A DNA stretch of 5,098 nt. Source: Dysgonamonadaceae bacterium. Lineage in GTDB: Bacteria > Bacteroidota > Bacteroidia > Bacteroidales > Azobacteroidaceae. Below the pieces are notes generated by a model. The model saw only the letters and a list, made by a program, of their open reading frames with translations. It ran no database searches and was not told where the DNA came from. Positions 1 through 5,098 of the stretch are shown piece by piece. Every line of letters starts with the position of its first letter. The stretch's first letter is position 1. The stretch spans positions 1 through 5,098 of the forward strand of contig JAIRMF010000139.1 of assembly GCA_031258895.1 (NCBI GenBank). Reading direction: 5' to 3'. The translations under genes and the position numbers were made by a program.

Positions 1-675
1 CTCAACAGGCAAAGCCGAAGCCGCATTACCCTGATTAGCATAGCTTTTTTGATGGTTGTTAGGGCATCTGTAATTAGCGGGATTTACTCCCATCACGTAC
101 TCAAACTGAGCCTGTGTAACCTCTGTCTTGCTCATCTTAAAGCTTGGGATATTAACAGTCTTACTATTATTACTCCACGAAGCATTACCCGCAACCTCAA
201 TCATCTTCGGCTTGAGGAACTCCGGAGAATAGTAATACTTGACGGTGACATTGGTTTTTGCTTCGGCGAATGTTATGCTTTTGTCGCTGTGGACGCCTGT
301 CGAAGAACCGGACACGAAAAATTCATACTCATCGGCGTTCTGGTCGTCTTTGGCGGTAAATGTTTTGTTGACGTTGCTCGCCGTTACGCCGCAGGGAGAA
401 ACGTTAGGCGATGGGGATGCAATGTCTGATTCGAGACAGAGGTCTATCCACTTTGTCCCGTCCCACTTAAAGACGCATTTTCTACTGATGTTGAAGACAT
501 GTTCCCCCGTAGCGCCGGCGGTTAATGCGGTCTCGTTGGTAACTGTTTTCGAGAGGGCAATAACATTGCCCTGGTCGTCTGTGTACCTTAGCTTCGGCAG
601 TTCCTGCGCCATTGCTTTGTTCCCTGCGAATAGACAGAACGCAGAGAAAATGATTAAAAAGACTGTTTTTTTCAT
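1..675 (-). CDS. Secreted protein with FGE-sulfatase (SUMF1-like) domain, 3' end cut off by window edge
   Basis: The frame is open from ATG at 675 to the left edge (225 codons, no stop), so the C-terminus is missing. Residues 1-23 are a Sec signal peptide: KK, hydrophobic core VFLIIFSAFCLFAG, then a type I site AMA|QE; no lipobox cysteine, so the protein should be exported. Residues 24-90 form an uncharacterised region with a WDGTKWIDLC motif. Residues 91-155 look beta-rich and Ig/PKD-like (FTAKDDQN, YEFFVSG, NVTVKYYYSPEF); this is inference. From about 156 the sequence matches the start of the formylglycine-generating-enzyme fold: MIEVAG, IPSFKMSKTEVTQAQFEYVMG (175-195), NPANY, and LPVE at the edge, where the family continues into VSW.DA. 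FGE relatives oxidise sulfatase cysteines, but many secreted Bacteroidota members lack the catalytic cysteines, and those positions lie outside the window. The start lies in an A-rich context typical of Bacteroidota. No consensus promoter was found in the 75 bases upstream. Confidence 0.88.
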   Translation of the reverse strand, partial: MKKTVFLIIFSAFCLFAGNKAMAQELPKLRYTDDQGNVIALSKTVTNETALTAGATGEHVFNISRKCVFKWDGTKWIDLCLESDIASPSPNVSPCGVTASNVNKTFTAKDDQNADEYEFFVSGSSTGVHSDKSITFAEAKTNVTVKYYYSPEFLKPKMIEVAGNASWSNNSKTVNIPSFKMSKTEVTQAQFEYVMGVNPANYRCPNNHQKSYANQGNAASALPVE

Positions 676-705
676 TTTTTGTATTACTTGTTTAATTATA
701 ATCAT

Positions 706-748
706 AAAAAAAAAAGTAGGGACAAGGCAATGCCTTGCCATTACTTTT
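706..748 (-). terminator. Rho-independent terminator of the 751-1437 gene
   Basis: Read on the minus strand, a stem-loop begins 3 bases after the TAA stop at 751-753. The inner stem is CAAGGC/GCCTTG around a 3-base ATT loop. An outer stem AAAAGTA/TACTTTT is separated from it by a short imperfect stretch, and a run of about 10 T follows directly (706-715 on the plus strand reads as A). Stem plus U-tract immediately after a stop codon is the classic intrinsic terminator layout. It ends 30 bases before the start codon of the secreted FGE-like gene, so that gene either has its own weak promoter or depends on read-through. Confidence 0.88.
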
Positions 749-750
749 GG

Positions 751-1437
751 TTACGGAATGATTGCCGAAATAATCGAGCTGTACGGCCCGATCTGCCCCT
801 TTTCATTTATCCACGCTATGGCGAAATAAGCTGTCTTGCCGCGCTCCGGCAGCGAAAAGTTAATAATGAACGGCGTGCGTGTTGCGATGGCACGTCTCGT
901 CAATTGCGAATATTCGGTCGGTGGCTCCGGCAGTACATCGTAAATAATCGACGCACCATCCATGCCGTAAGGCTTTGCCCGTGACCCTCTGTCGTCCTTG
1001 CTTTCGTGTCTATCTTCATGAAACAGAACTGCCAACTGACAGTCACTCATCACTTTGATTTTCATTGAAGGATGTTCGGTCGGAATGCCGATCGGCGTTT
1101 TTGTTGTCTTGTGGATCGGCAGCCCCAGCAACCTTCTCTGGTCATCGCTTACGGCCGGATTATAAGTTATGTAGGACTTGATGACCAAGCGCAGCTTTTT
1201 CTCATAGACGGTACGGGCTTCCCGTCTCGCGCACACCGTTGCGGAAGTACGTGTTTCCGCAGTTTCCGAAAGCTTGTATTTTTTGTTGTAATCGCTCCAA
1301 ATCCTGACAAGCTCACGGTACGTGGCAATCGGCATCAGGTATTTCGTCACGATTTCGCCCAACTTTGTCATAAAGTTATCGGACCACTGCTTAAATTCTT
1401 TCTCCGAACGTGGGATAAAGTCTTTTACTCTTCTCAC
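751..1437 (-). CDS. Uncharacterised protein family, DFIPR N-terminus and FN3-like C-terminus
   Basis: 228 residues, start GTG at 1437, stop TAA. GTG is the first usable start after an in-frame TAA upstream and places the DFIPRSEKEFKQW motif at residues 6-18; the next in-frame Met (residue 23) would cut it off. I recognise the pattern from hypothetical proteins recurring in Bacteroidota and spirochaetes, but know no assigned function. Visible parts: a helical N-terminal half (about 12-95), a central R.LLGLPIHKTT.TP segment (102-114), an AKPYGMDGASIIYDV strand region (154-168), PPTEY, TRTPF (186-190), and a fibronectin-III-like end RGKTAYFAIAWINEKGQIGPYSS with final SAIIP (199-228). There is no signal peptide or membrane segment, so it is probably cytoplasmic. 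The gene has a promoter about 350 bases upstream, a tandem-repeat leader, and its own terminator, so it looks like a single-gene unit. A structural or envelope-associated role is possible but is not shown by the sequence. Confidence 0.85.
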   Translation of the reverse strand: MRRVKDFIPRSEKEFKQWSDNFMTKLGEIVTKYLMPIATYRELVRIWSDYNKKYKLSETAETRTSATVCARREARTVYEKKLRLVIKSYITYNPAVSDDQRRLLGLPIHKTTKTPIGIPTEHPSMKIKVMSDCQLAVLFHEDRHESKDDRGSRAKPYGMDGASIIYDVLPEPPTEYSQLTRRAIATRTPFIINFSLPERGKTAYFAIAWINEKGQIGPYSSIISAIIP

Positions 1438-1500
1438 AGTAAATAGCTTTTGGATTATTAATTATATTATTGTAAGCACACTCGACCGGATTACATACGA

Positions 1501-1522
1501 GTTCTTTCTTAATGTAAAGAAC
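1501..1522. repeat. Short inverted repeat beside the tandem array
   Basis: Perfect 7-base arms GTTCTTT and AAAGAAC surround an 8-base A/T-rich spacer, 8 bases from the edge of the 21-base array. In the leader RNA of the 751-1437 gene it could form a small weak hairpin. There is no U-tract on either side, so it is not a terminator. It could also be a protein-binding site; the sequence does not decide. Confidence 0.5.
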
Positions 1523-1529
1523 GTCGAAT

Positions 1530-1690
1530 GGGGTGCACCCCGAAGCATTGGGGGTATACCACGAAACACTGGGGGTATACCCCGAAGCATTGGGGGCGCA
1601 CCACGAAACACTGGGGGTATACCCCGAAACATTAGGGGTGCACCACGAAACACTGGGGGCGCACCACGAAGTATTGGGGGTGCACCCCAA
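1530..1690. repeat. 21-base tandem array (7 full units plus partial) with embedded 12-base palindromes
   Basis: Seven contiguous units of exactly 21 bases start at 1542, 1563, 1584, 1605, 1626, 1647 and 1668 (each beginning GAA), preceded by a partial copy at 1530. Each reads GAA, a variable 5-base part (GCATT, ACACT, ACATT or GTATT), a G-run of 4-5, a 4-base core (mostly TATA or TGCA, sometimes CGCA), then CCCC or CCAC. Perfect self-complementary 12-mers occur at 1530-1541 and 1677-1688 (GGGGTGCACCCC) and at 1572-1583 and 1614-1625 (GGGGTATACCCC); the other junctions are imperfect. Two unit types (GCATT and ACACT) alternate at the left end, suggesting an older 42-base duplication. Because 21 is a multiple of 3, several frames stay open across the array, giving spurious ORFs on both strands. 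The array lies in the predicted leader of the 751-1437 gene. The rest of the gene-free stretch 1438-1827 holds the hairpin at 1501, the promoter at 1789-1820 and an A/T-rich segment before the GTG start. Confidence 0.97.
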
Positions 1691-1788
1691 AACATGTGTT
1701 TTATATTCCACCGGATTAAGTTTCATAAACTTCGTTCCGCCTGGCAGACCTCTGTCTCTGTGTGTATATGTTTCATTCATAACGGATA

Positions 1789-1820
1789 CAAAGATAAGTA
1801 TTGTTTACAAAAATACCAAA
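1789..1820 (-). promoter_or_regulatory. Bacteroidota-type promoter for the repeat leader and the 751-1437 gene
   Basis: On the minus strand the site reads TTTG (1820-1817), a 20-base spacer, then TATCTTTG (1796-1789). This fits the Bacteroidota sigma-ABfr consensus TTTG-N19-21-TAnnTTTG with no mismatch in the fixed positions. It sits between the TPR stop codon (1828) and the tandem array and points at the array and the 751-1437 gene. Transcription should start near 1783, giving a leader of about 345 nt. The match is a sequence prediction only. Confidence 0.65.
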
Positions 1821-1827
1821 AAACAAA

Positions 1828-3942
1828 TCAATCATCATTCACCTTCCTGATAACACCATATGCCTCCGCAAGCCCCAACTCACCGGCGCGACTTAAATCC
1901 GAAACGCCCTTAACACGCTCCCCAAGAGATAAATAACTCAACCCCCTATTGAAATATGCCTCCGCAAAATACGGATTCCGAACTATCGCCTCGCTATAAT
2001 CCGATACCGCCGCCCGAAAATCCTTCCGGATAAAATAAATGTTCCCACGGTTATACCACCCATATACAAAGTCGGAATCAATACGGATACAGGCAGAATA
2101 ATCCCGCAAGACCTGTTCCATCTCATAAGCGTCACCGCCCTCAACAGACGCCGAAACAGGCAACTGCACACCACCGCCAAAACCGCCGTACAGCCCCACC
2201 TCCCGTCCTAAATCAAGCCGCAAATCAACATCCCCGGAAACAGACTTCCCACTCTCCAACTTCTTATACCTTACCGCCGCACGATTAAAATACGCAAACA
2301 AAAAAGACGGATCAATAGATATTACGCGAGTATAGTCCTCGACCGCCTCCGACAAATCCCTAACAACCATGAAATCCAACGCACGACCGAAATATGCATC
2401 CCTGTCCTCCGAATTTTGTTCTATCAAAAGAGAATACCGATCGATAGAGCGAAAATGATGTTCCGCCTGCATATCGGTCAAAGAAACCTCCCTGTTCGAC
2501 GCCTTCAACTGCATATCCAACAACATCCCTGAATTATACGTCTGCAACGCCCTGCTGTAATGATTCAGCGTCACATCTAAACTCCCCGCACGCTCATAAT
2601 ACGTCAAAACAAACTGCGGCTGCAAAACAACACGCACATCACGATCCTGTACACGACCCCTCAATCCGCTCCCATAAGACTGTCCCAAATCATCCCCGCC
2701 ATCGTAAACAACAAGACGCGAAAATCTCTCAATATCCCCTCCGGAACGCCCGCCGGCCGCAGCCGCCCCCGCAGCTTCCGCCTCCTCCTCAGTATCAAAA
2801 ACCCCACGACCGGTGACAACCTTGCCCTCATCCTTAGCCTTCCGCAACTCCTGCTCCAAATTGCGGGCAAACCAGTAATCCTTCTCCGAAGCCTTAACAT
2901 CCTTCAGCTTCCCAAACACCTCCGCCCGGAAATAGTACCCAGGCACAAAGCTCGGATACTCCTCCAAGACCAAACCCAAATCCCGTACCGCATCGGCATA
3001 CCTCCCCAACTCCTCGTTAAGGATAGCACGATTATAAACAGCCATGAAATTGCGCGGCTCGTTCTTTATCACAACGTCAAAATCCTCTATCGCACCGCCA
3101 ATCTCCCTAACCTGGGAACGCAACAAACCACGGTTAAAACGTCCGACTACATCCTCGGAATTCATATTTATAACCGTATCATAGTCCTCCATCGCACCGC
3201 GTAAATTGTTGAGATAAAAACGGGCCAGCCCGCGATTAACGTAATACCCAGCCCGCTCCGGCTCCAAACTAATCGCCTCCCCAAAGTCCCTCTCCGCATC
3301 CTCATACCGCTCCTGTTCGATGTAAAGCAACGCCCGCTGTCCGTATGCGGGAGCAAAAAACGCGTTCAGCGCCAGAGAGCGCTCTATGTCCTCAAACGCC
3401 CGCTCAATATCCCCACGCTCGGCATAAGCATGGCCACGGGTAAGATATGCCTGATACATCTTCGGATGGTAACGCAAAAGCAAATCAAGAGTGACAAGCG
3501 CAGAATCGTAATCCTTGCGCCTGATATACACAATCCCCTTATTAAGCAGCATCTGACGATCCTCCGGCCTGTACTCAAGCCCCTTATCGTAGTCGGACAG
3601 CGCAGCCGAATAATCACCCGTCGACTGCCGCGCAACGCCACGATAAAAATACGCCCTGACAAGAAAAGGATTGCGTTCAATACAAAGCGTCAAATCGTTC
3701 TCCGCACCGTGAAAATCATCCAGATTGAGTTTAGCCAAAGCACGGTACATATACGGCTCGGCAAGGTACGGCTTGACCTTGATAACCTCATTGAAATACT
3801 GAATGGAAAGTATATAGTCCTCGAAATACAGTGCATTACGTCCGATAGTCAGCATCCTCGTCGTGTTGATCTGCGGTCGCAAACCGGTCGCAAAACAAAC
3901 GGCAAACAACAAAAAAACCGCTACCCTCCGACAAAATCCCAT
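1828..3942 (-). CDS. Exported multi-TPR protein (about 13 TPR motifs)
   Basis: 704 residues, ATG start, TGA stop. Residues 1-20 form a signal peptide (CRR, then VAVFLLFAVCFATG), probably cleaved near G20; the cysteine context is not a good lipobox, so a periplasmic location is likely. About ten TPR motifs with 34-residue spacing run from 27 to 366, with typical signatures such as AYFYRGVARQSTGDYSAALSDY and YYVNRGLARFYLNNLRGAMEDY. A non-TPR stretch (about 367-490) follows, containing the acidic/alanine patch TEEEAEAAGAAAAGG (384-398). TPRs resume at about 491-560, are split by a glycine-rich insert (561-604) between the two helices of one motif, and end with two good motifs (624-690). TPR arrays bind other proteins; the partner is unknown. 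The gene starts 4 bases after the def stop, so the two are co-transcribed. I recall the def-TPR order as common in Bacteroidales. No intrinsic terminator is visible after the stop. Confidence 0.93.
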   Translation of the reverse strand: MGFCRRVAVFLLFAVCFATGLRPQINTTRMLTIGRNALYFEDYILSIQYFNEVIKVKPYLAEPYMYRALAKLNLDDFHGAENDLTLCIERNPFLVRAYFYRGVARQSTGDYSAALSDYDKGLEYRPEDRQMLLNKGIVYIRRKDYDSALVTLDLLLRYHPKMYQAYLTRGHAYAERGDIERAFEDIERSLALNAFFAPAYGQRALLYIEQERYEDAERDFGEAISLEPERAGYYVNRGLARFYLNNLRGAMEDYDTVINMNSEDVVGRFNRGLLRSQVREIGGAIEDFDVVIKNEPRNFMAVYNRAILNEELGRYADAVRDLGLVLEEYPSFVPGYYFRAEVFGKLKDVKASEKDYWFARNLEQELRKAKDEGKVVTGRGVFDTEEEAEAAGAAAAGGRSGGDIERFSRLVVYDGGDDLGQSYGSGLRGRVQDRDVRVVLQPQFVLTYYERAGSLDVTLNHYSRALQTYNSGMLLDMQLKASNREVSLTDMQAEHHFRSIDRYSLLIEQNSEDRDAYFGRALDFMVVRDLSEAVEDYTRVISIDPSFLFAYFNRAAVRYKKLESGKSVSGDVDLRLDLGREVGLYGGFGGGVQLPVSASVEGGDAYEMEQVLRDYSACIRIDSDFVYGWYNRGNIYFIRKDFRAAVSDYSEAIVRNPYFAEAYFNRGLSYLSLGERVKGVSDLSRAGELGLAEAYGVIRKVNDD

Positions 3943-3946
3943 CGCA

Positions 3947-4507
3947 TCATCTTTGTATCACCGTCCTGACCCTATACGAACAGTTCGTACGACCCTCCAT
4001 CAACCGGTTGAGCTTGGAACGAATCATCTGTTTACGAATGCCGGATATACGATCCGTAAACATCACACCGTCAAGATGGTCCAACTCATGCTGCAAAACG
4101 CGTGCCTTATAACCCTCAAAAACCTCATCGTGCACCCGGAAATCCTCATCAAGATACTGAAGTCGCAGCCGGCCCTTACGAAGCACCTTCTCATGAATGC
4201 CGGGTATGGAAAGGCAACCCTCCTCCATCAGCTCCTCCTCGCCGTCAAGCTCCATAACATGCGCATTGATAAACGTCCCCCTGAAACCTTTAAGAGAAGG
4301 ATCATCCTTAGCAAGAGAATTAAGATCGACGACAAGTATCCGGTCCTCACGTCCGATCTGCGGAGCGGCAAGCCCTACGCCGTCCGCCCCAGCCATCGTC
4401 TCATACATGTTCTCAAGCAACTCCTTCAAATCGGGATAATCATGCGAAATGTCGCGTGTTGTTTTCCTCAACACAGGATGACCGTAAATGTGAATAGGTA
4501 AAATCAT
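3947..4507 (-). CDS. def: Peptide deformylase
   Basis: Removes the formyl group from the N-terminal methionine of new proteins at the ribosome, using a metal ion (usually Fe2+). All three family motifs are intact: GVGLAAPQ (residues 43-50), EEGCLS (96-101, metal-binding Cys98) and QHELDH (139-144, metal ligands His140 and His144, catalytic Glu141). The length of 186 residues is normal. The N-terminus MILPIHIYGHPVLRK fits Bacteroidota homologues and sets the ATG start at 4507. A longer reading from TTG at 4513 would add two residues and overlap the bactofilin stop, and is less likely. The gene begins 2 bases after the bactofilin stop codon and ends 4 bases before the TPR start, so it is the middle gene of a tight operon, probably with translational coupling. 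No residue essential for activity is missing. Confidence 0.97.
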   Translation of the reverse strand: MILPIHIYGHPVLRKTTRDISHDYPDLKELLENMYETMAGADGVGLAAPQIGREDRILVVDLNSLAKDDPSLKGFRGTFINAHVMELDGEEELMEEGCLSIPGIHEKVLRKGRLRLQYLDEDFRVHDEVFEGYKARVLQHELDHLDGVMFTDRISGIRKQMIRSKLNRLMEGRTNCSYRVRTVIQR

Positions 4508-4509
4508 AA

Positions 4510-4854
4510 TCAATTAATCATCTTGCAACTCCCCGCGAAAAATGCGCCAATCTCTATCTCAACATACTTGGCGACAATCTCACCCGTCAGGTGGGACGAA
4601 GATTTCAGTTTCACAGTACCGTTAAGAATAATGTTCCCGTCAACCCTGCCGTACAAATCACAGTCCTCGCACTCAATGTTGCCCGTAACCTCCGCCTGCT
4701 GCCCGATAATCACCCTCCCGCTGCACTCAATACTGCCCTCCAATCTGCCGTCAATCCGGAAATCTTCCTCCGCCTTGACGTCCCCCTTCACAAAAGTGCC
4801 GACCGCCAAAGTATTGTGAGTTACGCCGGAGGAGATATTTTCTTTGTTCTTCAT
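4510..4854 (-). CDS. Bactofilin (polymer-forming cytoskeletal protein)
   Basis: 114 residues from ATG at 4854; a GTG at 4863 would add three residues (MFK) and cannot be excluded. After a short polar tail (about 1-14) the protein is one right-handed beta-helix domain of the bactofilin/DUF583 family (about 15-110). Rungs with regular glycines and hydrophobics are visible: GTFVKGDVKAEEDFRIDG, GRLEGSIECSGRVIIG, AEVTGNIECEDCDLYG, GRVDGNIILNGTVKLKSSS, HLTGEIVAKYVEIEIG, and a final FFAGSCKM typical of Bacteroidota members. Bactofilins polymerise without nucleotide into filaments that act in cell shape and envelope organisation; this one has no long C-terminal tail and no membrane segment, so it is cytoplasmic. 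It is the first gene of the bactofilin-def-TPR operon and has a good promoter about 50 bases upstream. It contains four cysteines (SIECSG, IECEDCDLY, GSCKM), whose role is unknown. Confidence 0.94.
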   Translation of the reverse strand: MKNKENISSGVTHNTLAVGTFVKGDVKAEEDFRIDGRLEGSIECSGRVIIGQQAEVTGNIECEDCDLYGRVDGNIILNGTVKLKSSSHLTGEIVAKYVEIEIGAFFAGSCKMIN

Positions 4855-4905
4855 CTTAAACACGATATTTCTATGTTATATTGTTGTGATACGTATTGTG
4901 AATCG

Positions 4906-4936
4906 CAAAAATACAACTTATTTGCTTACTTACAAA
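4906..4936 (-). promoter_or_regulatory. Promoter of the bactofilin-def-TPR operon
   Basis: Minus-strand reading gives TTTG (4936-4933), a 19-base spacer, and TATTTTTG (4913-4906), an exact fit to the Bacteroidota TTTG-N19-TAnnTTTG consensus. A start near 4900 would leave a leader of about 45 nt before the ATG at 4854, a normal length. It overlaps the divergent folB promoter. Confidence 0.75.
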
Positions 4937-4952
4937 CAAAAACATAATTTTG
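4921..4952 (+). promoter_or_regulatory. Promoter of folB
   Basis: Plus-strand TTTG (4921-4924), a 20-base spacer, and TAATTTTG (4945-4952) match the Bacteroidota consensus TTTG-N19-21-TAnnTTTG. Transcription would begin near 4958, giving a leader of about 28 nt before the ATG at 4986. Its -33 box lies inside the spacer of the opposing bactofilin promoter and vice versa. Confidence 0.7.
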
Positions 4953-4985
4953 CAGGGAAATTTTAACGGAAGCCAAACATACCTT

Positions 4986-5098
4986 ATGGATTACATAGAA
5001 CTGAACAACATGACCTTTCACGCCTTTCACGGCGTCTTCCCACAAGAACGAAAAACAGGAAATAAATTTACCGTCAGCCTTAGAATCTACTCAAACCT
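4986..5098 (+). CDS. folB: Dihydroneopterin aldolase, N-terminal fragment cut off by window edge
   Basis: The 37 complete codons visible from ATG at 4986 read MDYIELNNMTFHAFHGVF, then PQERKTGNKFTVSLRIYSN, up to the right edge. The pattern I.L..M.F.A.HGVFP.E...G..F.V.L matches the start of FolB, which converts 7,8-dihydroneopterin to 6-hydroxymethyl-7,8-dihydropterin and glycolaldehyde in cytoplasmic folate synthesis. Glu21 aligns with the conserved active-site/pterin-region glutamate of the family; the other catalytic residues (Tyr, Lys) lie beyond the window. The family is about 120 residues long, so roughly a third is visible. It is transcribed divergently from the bactofilin operon. Confusion with a related T-fold enzyme (FolX-type epimerase) cannot be excluded from the N-terminus alone, but the HGVFP.E context favours FolB. 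Confidence 0.88.
   Translation, partial: MDYIELNNMTFHAFHGVFPQERKTGNKFTVSLRIYSN

Noticed and set aside
239..829. Plus-strand ORF of 196 residues
   Set aside because: It is antisense to the signal-peptide-bearing FGE-like gene and crosses the terminator.
1461..1466. TATAAT on the minus strand before the GTG at 1437
   Set aside because: It lies in a general A/T-rich tract, has no matching -35, and Bacteroidota use TAnnTTTG instead.
1530..1690. CRISPR array
   Set aside because: The 21-base units are contiguous with no unique spacers between them, and no cas gene is present.
1391..1780. Minus-strand ORF of 129 residues covering the array (repeats of S-W-C-A/T-P type)
   Set aside because: Its periodic Cys/Trp/Pro content comes from the 21-base repeat, other frames are equally open, it overlaps the 751-1437 gene by 47 bases, and its ATG lies almost at the predicted transcription start. 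A leaderless gene is not excluded, but nothing supports it.
1796..1827. Possible terminator after the TPR gene (TTGTTT...AAACAA)
   Set aside because: The stem is weak and A/T-only with no following U-tract; the segment is better explained by the promoter at 1789-1820.
1322..1936. Plus-strand ORF of 204 residues with G-G-I/A-P-R repeats
   Set aside because: It runs antisense into the 5' end of the 751-1437 gene and the 3' end of the TPR gene; the repeat keeps the frame open. No promoter was seen on this strand.
3863..4501. Long plus-strand ORFs opposite def and the TPR gene (also 3430-3969)
   Set aside because: They are antisense shadows of two strongly supported genes and resemble no known protein.
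4591..4947. Plus-strand ORF opposite bactofilin
   Set aside because: It is antisense to a clear beta-helix protein and crosses both promoters.

Overview
The window looks like a chromosomal segment of a Bacteroidota (probably Bacteroidales) bacterium. The evidence is three promoters matching the phylum's TTTG-N19-20-TAnnTTTG pattern, A/T-rich regions before start codons rather than strong Shine-Dalgarno sites, a peptide deformylase with a Bacteroidota-like N-terminus (MILPI..YGHPVLRK), and a def-TPR gene pair that I recall as typical of Bacteroidales. The species cannot be named from the sequence alone.

Right part (about 1828-5098) is core genome. A tight minus-strand operon runs bactofilin (4854-4510), peptide deformylase def (4507-3947) and a large exported TPR protein (3942-1828), with gaps of 2 and 4 bases. 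Transcribed away from it on the plus strand is the start of folB (dihydroneopterin aldolase, 4986 to the window edge). The two divergent promoters are interleaved within about 47 bases, so one polymerase probably excludes the other.

Left part (1-1827) looks accessory. Just past the TPR stop codon there is a minus-strand promoter (1789-1820). It is followed by a 390-base gene-free stretch holding a GC-rich tandem array of seven 21-base units studded with 12-base perfect palindromes (1530-1690). Next comes a 228-residue protein of a recurrent but uncharacterised family (1437-751) and a textbook rho-independent terminator (706-748). The last gene starts at 675 and runs off the left edge: a secreted protein whose C-terminal part is the beginning of a formylglycine-generating-enzyme-like (SUMF1/FGE-sulfatase) domain.

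The core operon joins housekeeping functions (N-terminal protein maturation, a cell-shape scaffold, a periplasmic TPR scaffold) to folate synthesis on the other strand. The left cassette has its own promoter and terminator. Its most unusual element is the palindromic 21-base array, which would form a structured leader of about 345 nt on the uncharacterised gene's mRNA. No mobile-element enzyme, CRISPR array, tRNA or rRNA was found.
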